From: Paraburkholderia podalyriae
GTDB lineage: Bacteria; Pseudomonadota; Gammaproteobacteria; Burkholderiales; Burkholderiaceae
Direction of reading: 5' to 3'
DNA length: 64,000 bases
NCBI RefSeq assembly: GCF_014397785.1
Contig: NZ_VZQQ01000005.1
Location: forward strand, 62,001 to 126,000
Below are positions 1 through 8,905 of this stretch, in pieces. Under the pieces are notes generated by a model. That model ran no database searches. It was given only the letters and a program-made list of their open reading frames with translations, and was not told the origin of the DNA. Within the stretch, counting starts at the first letter, position 1. The number at the start of each line of letters is the position of its first letter. Both the position numbers and the translations under genes were made by a program.

Positions 1-1
1 C

Positions 2-529
2 ATCACGTCGAACTGGGAACGCACCGCGCGTTGCCGCAAGCCGGTCATCGCCGCGGTCGCGGGTCTTGCGTTAGGCGGAGGCTGCGAACTCGCCATGATG
101 TGCGACTTCATTCTCGCCGCCGACAACGCCCGCTTCGCCCTGCCCGAAATCACGCTGGCGACCATTCCCGGCGCCGGCGGCACGCAGCGCCTGACGCGCG
201 CGCTCGGCAAATCGAAGGCGATGGAAATGATCCTCACCGGCCGCAGGATGGACGCCACCGAAGCCGAACGATGCGGCCTCGTGAGCCGCATCGTGCCCGT
301 CGACACGCTCGTCGAGGAAGCGCTGAAAACGGCCGATGAGATCGCGCGATACTCGCAACCCGTCGTAGCGATGGCCAAAGAGTGCGTCAACCGCGCCTAC
401 GAATCGAGCCTGGCAGAAGGCATCCTGTTCGAGCGGCGTATGGCGTATTCGACCTTCGCCACAGAAGATCGAAAGGAAGGCATGGCAGCCTTCGCCGAAA
501 AGCGCAAACCTCAGTTTCGCGATTGTTGA
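2..529 (+). CDS. Enoyl-CoA hydratase (crotonase family), 5' end outside window
   Basis: The reading frame is open from the left edge, so the N-terminus is missing; about 175 residues remain. Enoyl-CoA hydratases add water across trans-2-enoyl-CoA in beta-oxidation. The oxyanion-hole stretch [15 protein letters not shown] carries the first catalytic Glu, and [18 protein letters not shown] carries the second Glu plus the PGAGGTQ signature. The C-terminus [15 protein letters not shown] is typical of the family. Of the crotonases in this window, this is the only one that clearly keeps both hydratase glutamates, so it is the best candidate for a true hydratase. It is followed on the same strand by a flavoprotein, CoA-transferase-like genes and a thiolase. 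Confidence 0.9.
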   Translation: MTSNWERTARCRKPVIAAVAGLALGGGCELAMMCDFILAADNARFALPEITLATIPGAGGTQRLTRALGKSKAMEMILTGRRMDATEAERCGLVSRIVPVDTLVEEALKTADEIARYSQPVVAMAKECVNRAYESSLAEGILFERRMAYSTFATEDRKEGMAAFAEKRKPQFRDC

Positions 530-542
530 ATTGCAAAAAAAG

Positions 543-560
543 CGCCACGCAGTCGTGGCG
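543..560 (+). other. Short hairpin downstream of enoyl-CoA hydratase gene
   Basis: Perfect 7-bp arms CGCCACG/CGTGGCG around a CAGT loop lie 13 bases after the stop codon. No T-tract follows on the plus strand; an A-run precedes it. It could be a weak or attenuating terminator, or an mRNA-stabilising hairpin within the operon. Confidence 0.35.
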
Positions 561-637
561 AACAGAGCCCGCCAGGTCACGCGCGTCACGCGCATTTCTC
601 TGGCACCCATACTTCCTATCCAGGCTACAGGCGCGCG

Positions 638-1624
638 ATGAAACCGTATGTCAATCGCATTACTGAATTACTCGGCATTCAATATCCCATCATTCAAGGC
701 GGCATGCGCTGGGTGGCGCGAGCCGAACTGGCGGCGGCCGTGGGCAATGCGGGCGGTCTCGGCTTCATCTCCGCGCACACCCATGCAAGCGCCGATGCAC
801 TCGCGCGCGAAATCGACAGGGTGCGTTCGCTCACCGACAAGCCCTTTGGAGTCAACCTGACCGTTCTCGGCGCCAATGTCGGTCTCGACTATGACGCGTA
901 TGTGCGCACGATCGTGTCTCAAGGCGTCCAGGTCGTCGAGACAGCAGGCAGCAATCCGGCGAAGTACATCGCCGAGTTCAAGGCGCAGGGCGTCAAGGTC
1001 GTGCACAAGTGCGTGACGGTTCGCCACGCGGTGAAGGCCGAATCGCTCGGCGCGGACGCCGTCAGCATCGACGGATTCGAATGCGCGGGGCATCCCGGCG
1101 AAGACGACATCCCTGGACTGATCCTGATTCCCGCGGCCGCCGACAAGCTGAAGGTGCCGATTCTCGCGTCTGGCGGATTTGCCGATGGGCGCGGGCTGAT
1201 GGCGGCTCTCGCGCTCGGCGCAGACGGCATCAACATGGGAACCCGATTCATGCTCACGCAGGAGTCCCCCGTCCACCCTGCGATCAAGCAACGGCTGCTG
1301 GAAGCGAGCGAGCGCGATACGCTGCTGGTTGGCCGCTCGATCGGCGATTCAAGCCGGGTGGTCAAGAACAGCGTGAGTCTCGCCGCGCTTGAACTCGAGC
1401 GCGCCGGCAACGTGACGCGCTCGGACCTCTACGCGCTGACCGGAGCACAGCGCTGGATGGACGCATTCGTGACAGGAGAAGTGGAAGGCGGCGCCTTCCC
1501 CGCCGGTATCGTGACCGGCCTCATTCACGACTTGCCGACCTGTGCGGAATTGATCGGCCGCATCGTGAAGGAAGCCGCCGCGATTGCGCAACGCCAGCTC
1601 GGCTTCAGCTCTGCTCTGGCATGA
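638..1624 (+). CDS. Nitronate monooxygenase / 2-nitropropane dioxygenase family FMN protein
   Basis: This 328-aa TIM-barrel flavoprotein belongs to the NMO/PA1024-like family, whose members include nitronate monooxygenases, NADH:quinone reductases and enoyl reductases. Visible marks are the N-terminal YPIIQGGM strand, the GFECAGHPGE phosphate-binding segment near residue 150, ILASGGFADGRG and GADGINMGTRFM. Steroid-degrading actinobacteria use a member of this family (IpdC) in ring C/D catabolism, so a redox step on a CoA thioester is as plausible here as nitronate oxidation. That link is inference. The gene overlaps the next one by four bases (ATGA). The Shine-Dalgarno is weak (AGG). Confidence 0.85.
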   Translation: MKPYVNRITELLGIQYPIIQGGMRWVARAELAAAVGNAGGLGFISAHTHASADALAREIDRVRSLTDKPFGVNLTVLGANVGLDYDAYVRTIVSQGVQVVETAGSNPAKYIAEFKAQGVKVVHKCVTVRHAVKAESLGADAVSIDGFECAGHPGEDDIPGLILIPAAADKLKVPILASGGFADGRGLMAALALGADGINMGTRFMLTQESPVHPAIKQRLLEASERDTLLVGRSIGDSSRVVKNSVSLAALELERAGNVTRSDLYALTGAQRWMDAFVTGEVEGGAFPAGIVTGLIHDLPTCAELIGRIVKEAAAIAQRQLGFSSALA

Positions 1625-2808
1625 AACTGACCGGCCTTCGCGTCGTGGACCTGTCGCAATTCATGCCGGGTCCGTACCTCGCCGTCAACCTCGCCGAGCA
1701 CGGCGCGCACGTCGTCAAGATCGAACCGGTCACCGGCGACCCCACCCGCGGCGCACCGGGCACCGACGGCGCGTTCTTCGCCGCGATCAACCGCGGCAAG
1801 CGCAGCATCGCGCTCGATCTGAAGCATCCGGACGGACGCGAGGTCGCGCTCAAGCTGATGAACGAGGCCGACGTCGTGATCGAATCGTCGAGGCCGGGCG
1901 TGGCCGCTCGCCTTGGCATCGACTACGACACGATCAGCCGGACGAACCCGGGAGTCGTTTATTGTGCGATTACCGCATTCGGCCAAACCGGCCCGCTCTG
2001 TCAATTGCCCGCACACGATCCGGTAGTTCAATCGCTTGCGGGTACGCTGCCGCGCGACGGCCGGGGAATCCCAATTGCCACGGGGCCGTCGCTCGCCGCG
2101 CTGGCCGGTTCATTGACGGCGTTGTCCGCCGTGTTGATAGCGCTGCTGCGCGCGCGGGAAACGGGGCGCGGCGACTACATCGACATGGCGCTTTTCGATG
2201 CGGCACTCACATCGCAGCCGTATCTGAGCGGCCGCTTGCTCAACGCGCCGGATAGCCAATTGCCTGGGCCGACTGAAGGCGACAGCGGGCTCGCGTTGCT
2301 CGACACTTATGAGACCGCCGATTCGAAGTGGCTCTGCCTTGGCGGCCGGGAACACAGCTTCGCAACCAACCTGCTTACACCACTGGGCCGTCCGGATCTC
2401 GTCGCCGACGCGATCGGCCCAGCCGGTGAAGGCCAGTTACGCGTCCGGACGTTCCTGACGCAAATCTTCCTGACTCGCACACTCGATGAATGGCTCTGCT
2501 GGTTCGAAGGCCGAAACATCAGTGTGGCGCCGGTGCTCTCGCTCGCCGAAGCGCTCGACCATCCGCATGCGCACGAGCGCGGGATGGTCCAGACGGATCC
2601 GTCCGGGCGCAACCACGTTGCAAGCCCGATTCACTTCCGTTTGGAGCCTGGGTCGCCACCGCTCGCCGTTCCGCACCTTGGTGAGCACACAGAACTCGTG
2701 CTGCGGAGCATCGGCTACAGCGACGAACGGATTGCGGAACTCGTCGCGACAGGCGCAGTACGTGGGCAGCACGACGAAGCCCTGGCCCTTGCGCAACCCG
2801 CCACTTGA
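1621..2808 (+). CDS. CaiB/BaiF family (class III) CoA-transferase-like protein lacking the catalytic Asp
   Basis: A 395-aa protein of normal family length with the N-terminal LRVVDLSQFMPGPY, the LDLKHPDGR motif and a TGRGDYIDMALFDAA segment. Class III CoA transferases form an anhydride on an aspartate 20 residues before the TGRG motif. An ungapped by-eye alignment places Ala160 at that position. The neighbouring class I family member also lacks its nucleophile. Heterodimeric class III enzymes such as BbsEF have one subunit without the Asp, so this could be a non-catalytic partner or have another role. The start overlaps the preceding stop (ATGA), suggesting translational coupling. Confidence 0.85.
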   Translation: MKLTGLRVVDLSQFMPGPYLAVNLAEHGAHVVKIEPVTGDPTRGAPGTDGAFFAAINRGKRSIALDLKHPDGREVALKLMNEADVVIESSRPGVAARLGIDYDTISRTNPGVVYCAITAFGQTGPLCQLPAHDPVVQSLAGTLPRDGRGIPIATGPSLAALAGSLTALSAVLIALLRARETGRGDYIDMALFDAALTSQPYLSGRLLNAPDSQLPGPTEGDSGLALLDTYETADSKWLCLGGREHSFATNLLTPLGRPDLVADAIGPAGEGQLRVRTFLTQIFLTRTLDEWLCWFEGRNISVAPVLSLAEALDHPHAHERGMVQTDPSGRNHVASPIHFRLEPGSPPLAVPHLGEHTELVLRSIGYSDERIAELVATGAVRGQHDEALALAQPAT

Positions 2809-2822
2809 GGCAAACAAACATC

Positions 2823-4115
2823 ATGCCCTTACTGCTAGAGGCGGACGCCGTCGATTTCGCGTCCATCATCCGCCCCGGCGATACCGTCGCATGGGGCCAA
2901 TCGAACGCAGAGCCCCTTGCGCTCACGCGCAATCTACTTCAGCAGCGGCACAGCATCGGCGCGTTCCGGGTCTTTCTAGGCGCCAGCAACTACGACACGT
3001 GCCGGCCTGAGCACGCGGACTGCATCGATTTCGTTTCGTACTGCGGGAGCGGCTCCAACCGCGCACTGGCCAAGGCTGGCGCGCTTGATATCCTGCCCTG
3101 CCATTATTCGCAGTTGCCAGAGATGATGGAGTCGGGTCAGCTATCGATCGACGTCCTGCTGCTGCAGTTGGCGCCACCCGACGCGCATGGCCGCTACAGC
3201 TTGTCCGTCGCGCATGAGTATCTGATCCCGGCGCTCAGGCGCGCGGGCGTCATCATTGCGGAAGTCAACGAACAGGCACCCTGGACCTACGGCGAGCGAT
3301 ATCTGCGCGACAACGACATCGACTTCATCGTCCCGACGTCGCGCACTTTGCCCGAGAGTTCGCCCAGCGCCGTCAACCCGACGGAGCTGGCGATTGCACA
3401 GCACACGGCCGGTTTGATCGAAGACGGCGCCACCATTCAACTCGGTCTCGGCGCGATTCCAGAAGCGATCCTCGCTTGCCTCGGCGATCGGCGAGACCTT
3501 GGCATCCATTCCGGCACGATCGGGGACAAAGTCGCCGATCTGATGGAAAGCGGCGTGATCAACAATGTGCGCAAGACCATCGACGCAGGCAAGACCATTG
3601 CTGGCGTGATGATGGGGGGGCGCCGCATACACGAGTTCGCGCATCGAAACGACGCCGTGCAGTTTCGTTCGACCCGCTACACGCACGATCCGAACGTGCT
3701 CGCAAGCATCGACCGCTTCGTCGCCATCAACTCGGCGGTCGAAGTCGATCTGAGTGGCCAGATCAACGCCGAGATCGCCGGTGGCGTGTATGTGGGCGCG
3801 GTGGGCGGCGCGCTGGATTTCCTGCGCGGCGCGCGGCGCTCGCGTGGCGGCGTTCCTGTCATCGCATTGCCGTCCACAGCGGGCAAGGGCGCGACCCGCA
3901 TCGTCGCGTCGTTGACCGGACCGGTCAGCACGCCACGCAGCGACGCCGCCATCGTGGTGACCGAATACGGCGTGGCCGATTTGCGCGGCCTGACGCTGCG
4001 CCAAAGGCGCGAACGCATGCTGGCAATCGCCCATCCGGATCATCGCAGCGCTCTCGACCAGATGGTGGGCATCCCGCCTTCCAATCGCTGCGCAAGCGCG
4101 ACGCTCATTGGCTGA
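2823..4115 (+). CDS. Acetyl-CoA hydrolase/transferase family protein (class I, 4-hydroxybutyrate CoA-transferase-like), catalytic Glu replaced
   Basis: 430 residues from the ATG at 2823, which has GAGG 12 bases upstream; a TTG in frame at 2805 is less likely. The family moves or hydrolyses CoA on short acids. Recognisable blocks are IQLGLGAIPEAI, the GVMMGGRR loop, FVAINSAVEVDLSGQ, and VVTEYGVADLRG near the C-terminus. In typical members the catalytic Glu sits in an IHTEM motif; here the aligned, ungapped segment reads IHSGT, giving Gly231 in place of Glu. RipA, an itaconate CoA-transferase, belongs to this broad family, and itaconyl-type genes occur at 11724-13476. True activity is uncertain. 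Confidence 0.82.
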   Translation: MPLLLEADAVDFASIIRPGDTVAWGQSNAEPLALTRNLLQQRHSIGAFRVFLGASNYDTCRPEHADCIDFVSYCGSGSNRALAKAGALDILPCHYSQLPEMMESGQLSIDVLLLQLAPPDAHGRYSLSVAHEYLIPALRRAGVIIAEVNEQAPWTYGERYLRDNDIDFIVPTSRTLPESSPSAVNPTELAIAQHTAGLIEDGATIQLGLGAIPEAILACLGDRRDLGIHSGTIGDKVADLMESGVINNVRKTIDAGKTIAGVMMGGRRIHEFAHRNDAVQFRSTRYTHDPNVLASIDRFVAINSAVEVDLSGQINAEIAGGVYVGAVGGALDFLRGARRSRGGVPVIALPSTAGKGATRIVASLTGPVSTPRSDAAIVVTEYGVADLRGLTLRQRRERMLAIAHPDHRSALDQMVGIPPSNRCASATLIG

Positions 4116-4165
4116 GTGCAACCGCGCCCGAATCAGAACTTTCAAACTTTGCAAGGAAACGTCCG

Positions 4166-5362
4166 ATGAAACGTGCGGCAATTGTCTCCCCTGTACGAAC
4201 GCCCGTCGGCACCTTTGGCGGTAGTCTGCGCGGCGTTTGCGTCGAAGACCTCGGCGCGCTCGTCGCGAATGAAACGATCCGGCGCGCAGGACTCGATCCC
4301 GCTCGCATCGACGACGTCGTCTTCGCGCAAGCGTACGCGAACAGCGAAACACCTTGCGTGGGCCGCTGGATTGCGCTGCAGGCGGGCCTGCCGGTGGAGG
4401 TGCCGGGCATGCAGCTTGACCGACGTTGCGGCGGCGGCCTGCAGGCGCTCGTCACCGCCGCGATGATGGTGCAGACCGGCGCCGCCGACGTGGTGTTGGC
4501 CGGAGGCGTGGAAAGCATGAGCAATATCGAGTACTACAGCACGGACATGCGCTGGGGCGCCCGGTCGGGTTCCGTCCAGTTTCACGACCGGCTCGCGCGA
4601 GGCCGCGAGCGCTCACAGCCGGAATCGCGCTTCGGCCTTATCTCCGGCATGATCGAGACCGCGGAAAATCTGGCCACCGACTATGGCATCAGCCGCGAGG
4701 CCGCCGACGAGTTCGCGCTGCGCAGCCATCAGCGCGCGGCCGCCGCATGGGAGTCTGGCCATATGGCCGAAGAGGTCGCGGCAGTCAGCGTTCCTCAGAA
4801 AAAAGGCCAGCCGCTTCTGTTTTCCAAAGATGAAGGATTCCGCGCCGACGCCAGCATGGAAAGCCTCGGCAAGCTTCGCGCGTTGATGCCGGGCGGCACA
4901 GTCACCGCAGGCAACTCCAGCCAGCAAAACGATGCCGCTGCCGCTTGCCTCGTCGTCGCGGAAGACCGCCTCGAAGCGCTTGGACTCGAACCCATGGCCT
5001 GGCTGACCGGCTGGGCCGCAGCCGGATGCGAGCCATCACGCATGGGCATTGGGCCCGTGCCCGCGGTGCAGAAGCTGATGACGCGAATCGGTCGGACGCT
5101 CGATCAGATGGATCTTGTCGAAGTAAACGAAGCCTTCGCGTGTCAGGTGCTGGCAGTCCTCAAAGGCTGGAACTGGCACGATACCGACCGGCTCAACGTG
5201 AACGGCTCTGGCATATCGCTCGGCCACCCGATTGGCGCAACGGGCGTGCGCATCATGACAACGCTGTTGCACGAGTTGACGCGCCGGAAAGGACGTTATG
5301 CGCTCGAGACCATGTGCATCGGCGGTGGCCAGGGTATTGCCGCCGTGTTCGAGCGCGCCTGA
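4166..5362 (+). CDS. Acetyl-CoA acyltransferase (thiolase)
   Basis: A 398-aa biosynthetic/degradative-type thiolase that would cleave a 3-oxoacyl-CoA to acetyl-CoA and a shortened acyl-CoA. The catalytic set is complete: nucleophile Cys88 in LDRRCGGGLQA, NEAFACQ, His354 in GHPIGATG, and Cys384 in MCIGGGQG. The frame is open far upstream, but the ATG at 4166 has an AAGGA eight bases before it and starts exactly with the family N-terminus (MKRAAIVSPVRTPVG). It is the last gene of the first plus-strand block and converges with the phosphatase gene. Confidence 0.93.
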   Translation: MKRAAIVSPVRTPVGTFGGSLRGVCVEDLGALVANETIRRAGLDPARIDDVVFAQAYANSETPCVGRWIALQAGLPVEVPGMQLDRRCGGGLQALVTAAMMVQTGAADVVLAGGVESMSNIEYYSTDMRWGARSGSVQFHDRLARGRERSQPESRFGLISGMIETAENLATDYGISREAADEFALRSHQRAAAAWESGHMAEEVAAVSVPQKKGQPLLFSKDEGFRADASMESLGKLRALMPGGTVTAGNSSQQNDAAAACLVVAEDRLEALGLEPMAWLTGWAAAGCEPSRMGIGPVPAVQKLMTRIGRTLDQMDLVEVNEAFACQVLAVLKGWNWHDTDRLNVNGSGISLGHPIGATGVRIMTTLLHELTRRKGRYALETMCIGGGQGIAAVFERA

Positions 5363-5526
5363 TCCTGAGCGATGAGCGCACGGCCTTGCGCCGTGCGCGC
5401 GCCCAAGGGACAACGTGTTTCGGCGATCCGATGAAGGCGGTCTTTGATCTCCGTCATCGCATCGAGGATCGGCTCCGGCAGACCCGCTTGCGCCAAGCCG
5501 GCACGGAGTTGATCCACCGTGAACAT
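5296..5526 (-). CDS. Possible small hypothetical protein (76 aa)
   Basis: An ATG at 5526 is preceded by AAGAGGA at good spacing, and the first 50 residues (MFTVDQLRAGLAQAG onward) look amphipathic and protein-like. The 3' part overlaps the thiolase gene by 67 bp in antisense and runs through the hairpin at 5376-5398, which argues against it. No family was recognised. It lies downstream of the phosphatase on the same strand. Confidence 0.3.
   Translation of the reverse strand: MFTVDQLRAGLAQAGLPEPILDAMTEIKDRLHRIAETRCPLGARTAQGRALIAQDQARSNTAAIPWPPPMHMVSSA
5376..5398 (+). terminator. Hairpin between convergent thiolase and phosphatase blocks
   Basis: Perfect 9-bp inverted repeat GCGCACGGC/GCCGTGCGC with a 5-base loop, 13 bases after the thiolase stop. 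No U-tract on either side, so it could act as a bidirectional or Rho-assisted terminator. Confidence 0.45.
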
Positions 5527-5631
5527 GCTTTCCTCTTGGGGCCGAGACAAACCTTCCAGCCATCGAGGCTGCACGCGCCGGGAACGAGGTTGAAGGGCAA
5601 GCGGACATCTATCAGTGATCGGACGTTCGGT

Positions 5632-6519
5632 TCATTCCAGCAAGATATCGCGCAACCGGCATAGTTGCGACCGATCAAGCCCGGCCGTATGTTCGAGATA
5701 ACGATCGACCGAGCCGTGGCTTGCTGCCATCGCCGCGAACGCCTCATCCAGGTAGCGCTCGTCGACACCGGCGAGCACATCGATGATCGATGCATCGAGA
5801 ATAAGGCCGAAATGGATCGTCATCGCCTGCGCAGCGGATTCACGCAGCCGTTCGCTCCCAGCCCCCGACAGGTAGTCGCGATAGATCGTCTCGCGCGAGA
5901 CTCCCAGCGCATGAAGGATGATCGCCACCAGAAAACCGGTTCGGTCCTTGCCCGCCGTGCAATGGAAGATCACCGGCAAACAGTCGTCATCGGCAAGCCT
6001 TGTAAACAGTCCCCGCAGTGGGCGCGCAAACGCCGCGGGCAAGTTTCGGTAAGTTTGCAGCATCATGCGACGCGCGCCCTGCGCGTTAGGCTCGCGCTTC
6101 AGAATTTCGAGTAGTGTGCTGTCGCCTGCACGCAAATCGGCGCTGATGTCCATGTGCATCTCTTCCACGCCTTGGTCATGGCGCCACCGGTTCGGCGCCG
6201 CTGTGCGCTCACCATCGCTGCGCAGATCGCAAATCAGGCGGATCCCGAGTTTGGCGACAATGTCGCGGTCGCGCACCGTCAGCGCTGCAAGACTGCCGGA
6301 ACGGAAGAGGCGTCCGCTGCGGATGCGACGACCATCCCGTGTGGGCATTCCGCCCAAATGACGAAAATTCGGAGCACCGTCGAGCATAAGGTTGGTATTC
6401 ATATCGAAGGCGGAAACGCATTGCTTGATAACCGCGAGCCAGCGTTCCGCGAGTCTGTGAATCGCATTATGGAACCTTCGTGCGACGGGCAACGGTGCCA
6501 TCGCCCGTACAAATATCAT
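5632..6519 (-). CDS. Tyrosine/serine protein phosphatase family (Y_phosphatase3-like)
   Basis: Contains NFRHLGG near the N-terminus and the signature HCTAGKDRTGF, with catalytic Cys187 and Arg193 (HCX5R) counted from the 6519 start. This is the MptpB-like group of bacterial dual-specificity phosphatases, some of which act on phosphoinositides. The 6519 ATG shares one base with the stop of the alcohol dehydrogenase gene (TGATG), which favours coupled translation. The family N-terminus fits better with Met40 at 6402 (256 aa), and neither start has a clear Shine-Dalgarno. Its role in a catabolic cluster is unclear. Confidence 0.82.
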   Translation of the reverse strand: MIFVRAMAPLPVARRFHNAIHRLAERWLAVIKQCVSAFDMNTNLMLDGAPNFRHLGGMPTRDGRRIRSGRLFRSGSLAALTVRDRDIVAKLGIRLICDLRSDGERTAAPNRWRHDQGVEEMHMDISADLRAGDSTLLEILKREPNAQGARRMMLQTYRNLPAAFARPLRGLFTRLADDDCLPVIFHCTAGKDRTGFLVAIILHALGVSRETIYRDYLSGAGSERLRESAAQAMTIHFGLILDASIIDVLAGVDERYLDEAFAAMAASHGSVDRYLEHTAGLDRSQLCRLRDILLE

Positions 6520-7574
6520 CAGCGCTTAAGCGTTGTCATATCGATCACGAAGCGATAGCGGACGTCACTTTTGAGCAACCGCTCGTACGCGCCGTTAATG
6601 TCCTGCATCTCGATCATCTCGACGTCGCAGCAGATACCGTGGGCGGCGCAGAAATCCAGCATTTCCTGCATCTCCTCCACCCCGCCAATCGCCGATCCTG
6701 CGATGGATCTGCGACCGGTGACGAGCACGCCGCTGTGCACAGGCGGTGCGATGGGCCCAATCATCCCGACCAGGACCAGCGTGCCATTCAAATGCAACAT
6801 CGCGAGATAAGGATTTAGATCGTGCGCGGTCGGTACTGTATCGAGGATGACATCGAATCGCCCGGCGGCCGCAGCCATCTGCGCTGCATCGCTGGATACG
6901 AGCACATGCTCGGCACCGAGGCGTCGCGCCTCCTGTTCCTTGTCCCGATTGCGCGTAATCAGCGTGACTTCGGCTCCCATCGCCCTGGCGAATTTCAATC
7001 CCATATGGCCGAGGCCGCCAAGACCCACTACCGCGACCTTATCGCCCTGCCCTACGTTCCAGTGCCGCAGCGGCGAATAGCTTGTGATGCCAGCGCAGAG
7101 CAAAGGAGCCGCTGCTTTAGCGTCCAGACCGTCGGGAACGCGCAGAACGAATCTCTCGGCGACAACGATACGCTCCGAATAGCCGCCGTAGGTAGCTAAT
7201 CCATCGTGACGGTCGATGCCGTTGTAAGTGGGCGTCGGTTGGTTGACGCAATACTGCTCTTCGCCTTCACAGCACGGGGCGCATTCGCCGCAGGAATCGA
7301 CGAGGCAACCGACGCCGACCACATCTCCCGCTTTGAAACGGGTCACGGACTCGCCCACACTGATAACCCGCCCAATGATCTCGTGCCCCGGTACGACCGG
7401 GTAACGCGTATTGCCCCAGTCATTACGCGCCTGATGAAGATCCGAGTGGCACACGCCGCAGTACTGGATATCGATCACTACGTCGTCGGCCCGCGGATGA
7501 CGCCGGGTGAACTGGAAGGGCGCGAGGTCGGCGTCTGAGGCCGCCGCCGCGTAGCCATTGATCACATCTGTCAT
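6519..7574 (-). CDS. Zinc-dependent NAD(P) alcohol dehydrogenase (MDR, CAD/YahK-like)
   Basis: 351 aa from the ATG at 7574, chosen because GGAG lies five bases upstream; an upstream in-frame start at 7607 lacks this. Catalytic zinc ligands are Cys42 (YCGVCHSD) and His64 (GHE). Structural zinc cysteines are Cys95, 98, 101 and 109. The Rossmann motif VVGLGGLGHMG follows near residue 180. Enzymes of this group interconvert primary alcohols and aldehydes with NADP(H). In context it may oxidise an alcohol made by one of the P450s, or an aldehyde formed later. It is co-oriented with the 369-aa gene upstream, 29 bases away. Confidence 0.92.
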   Translation of the reverse strand: MTDVINGYAAAASDADLAPFQFTRRHPRADDVVIDIQYCGVCHSDLHQARNDWGNTRYPVVPGHEIIGRVISVGESVTRFKAGDVVGVGCLVDSCGECAPCCEGEEQYCVNQPTPTYNGIDRHDGLATYGGYSERIVVAERFVLRVPDGLDAKAAAPLLCAGITSYSPLRHWNVGQGDKVAVVGLGGLGHMGLKFARAMGAEVTLITRNRDKEQEARRLGAEHVLVSSDAAQMAAAAGRFDVILDTVPTAHDLNPYLAMLHLNGTLVLVGMIGPIAPPVHSGVLVTGRRSIAGSAIGGVEEMQEMLDFCAAHGICCDVEMIEMQDINGAYERLLKSDVRYRFVIDMTTLKR

Positions 7575-7603
7575 AAAAGCTCCGAGGGAGGCGTTCGTCC
7601 ACT

Positions 7604-8713
7604 TCAATATTTCCGGAAGTTCACGCCAATGCGCGCACCCATTGCTGGCAGACGATTCACGGGACGGCTTCCATGCTCAGGCGCCGCCTCGCCCCATGCG
7701 AACCAAACGTCGGGCTCGCGCGTGTCGCCGACTCGGCGCCAGCGACCGTCTACCTGTGGATTTTTCAGCGTCCCGAGACCGACCAAACGTCCGTTCGGAT
7801 CGGGCATGAACTCCCATTGTTCACCGAAGGCCGAGTACTTGATGCCTTCTTGCCAATAACCGTTGGCGCCGAAATCGACCTCGCCGGTCACGTCATACGT
7901 GTAGCGCACCTCGCCCTTCTCATTGCCAAGAATGGCAAAGCCGAACATGTCGTTGCCGAGTGTGAAGTGGCCAAAATCGATGCTGCCATCCTTGTAACGC
8001 GTGGCCCACGTGTACCAGACGAGTTCCAGCTTCTCTTGCACGAGTGCGTCTTTCGTCTTGTAGATCTCGCCGCCCTCGTACATATAGATCGGATCGAACC
8101 CAATCATGCCGCGTACTTTCTTGCCGAGGATCGTGCCTTCCATCTCGAAGATGTTCGCGACGTAATACATGCCGGCGTCGCGCCCTGGCAGATACCAATG
8201 CATACCCGGCTTGACGAGCTTGCCCTTGATGTTGATGCCATTGTCTTCGTACCAGCTGCATTCGTCGGGCGTCCATGTCACGTGAAAGCCGTTGCCAGGT
8301 GCCTGCGGATGGCTTCGCCAGTGGATGCGCTCGCCTTCCAACGTTCTCGAGAAGCCGTCGTTCGGCGCGGATTCCTTGCCGACCGCGTGCATATGCATAC
8401 CGTCGTCGTGACCAAGCGTCGAGCAAAGATAAAAGCGACGACGTGTGTCCTTGCCGTCCGTCGACAGCCCTGCGGGTATCCGGCGCATCGGACAGTAGAT
8501 CTCGCCATCCTCGTCTCGAAAGGTTCCCCACAGGTAGAGCGCTTCGGGCGGCATGCCGAAGTAGGCCCGGTTGGACATCATGTCCTCGATGGTTGGCTCG
8601 AAAGCGCTGACCAGCGGTTGCCAGCCGAAGTCGCCACGGCGCGGGAGTTTGGGGTTTGTGTCGCTCATGATGGAGGTACTCGTCACGATGATGGAATTGT
8701 TGGTGCGGTTCAC
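7604..8713 (-). CDS. Unrecognised conserved-looking protein, 369 aa
   Basis: I do not recognise this family. The protein is rich in Trp, Tyr, Gly and Asp, has no signal peptide or membrane helix, and alternates short hydrophobic and polar stretches as a beta-rich, possibly two-domain lipocalin-like (AttH/CrtC-type) fold would; that is a guess. The GTG start at 8713 is chosen because GAGAGG lies six bases before it, while the internal ATG at 8668 has none. It leads a three-gene minus-strand unit with the alcohol dehydrogenase and phosphatase, and the gap upstream holds a GAAC-N3-GTTC site. A substrate-binding or isomerase/hydratase role on a terpenoid would fit. Confidence 0.8.
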   Translation of the reverse strand: MNRTNNSIIVTSTSIMSDTNPKLPRRGDFGWQPLVSAFEPTIEDMMSNRAYFGMPPEALYLWGTFRDEDGEIYCPMRRIPAGLSTDGKDTRRRFYLCSTLGHDDGMHMHAVGKESAPNDGFSRTLEGERIHWRSHPQAPGNGFHVTWTPDECSWYEDNGINIKGKLVKPGMHWYLPGRDAGMYYVANIFEMEGTILGKKVRGMIGFDPIYMYEGGEIYKTKDALVQEKLELVWYTWATRYKDGSIDFGHFTLGNDMFGFAILGNEKGEVRYTYDVTGEVDFGANGYWQEGIKYSAFGEQWEFMPDPNGRLVGLGTLKNPQVDGRWRRVGDTREPDVWFAWGEAAPEHGSRPVNRLPAMGARIGVNFRKY

Positions 8714-8874
8714 TATAGGCCTCTCCCGTTCCCAGGAAAAATCGCTCGATTCGTGGGCTTGAACAGAAGCATGCCTGCCACGAAGCCAGAAACCTCCATC
8801 GGCAGCTAATGCATTGATTTGTCGGCATCCTTTTCGATGCGGATTCCTGCATCGTTTTGGCGTGGCGCAAGTTC

Positions 8875-8886
8875 GTTACCTGTAAC
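8875..8886. promoter_or_regulatory. Palindrome GTTAC-CT-GTAAC
   Basis: Perfect 5-bp arms with a 2-base centre in the gap upstream of the 369-aa gene, 19 bases from a GAAC-N3-GTTC site. It may be an operator for another regulator. Confidence 0.35.
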
Positions 8887-8905
8887 GCCGTCTGTGCGAT
8901 ATGCT

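Noticed and set aside
3476..4165. N-terminal extension of the thiolase frame
   Set aside because: Overlaps the preceding gene; the ATG at 4166 has the ribosome binding site and the family N-terminus.
3141..4352. Minus-strand open frame of 403 codons
   Set aside because: Shadow of the class I CoA-transferase-like gene; product is Arg/His/Ala-rich with no domain.
6521..6534. CGCTTAAGCG palindrome as an operator
   Set aside because: It lies across the last codons of the alcohol dehydrogenase gene, not in a promoter gap, and is probably chance.
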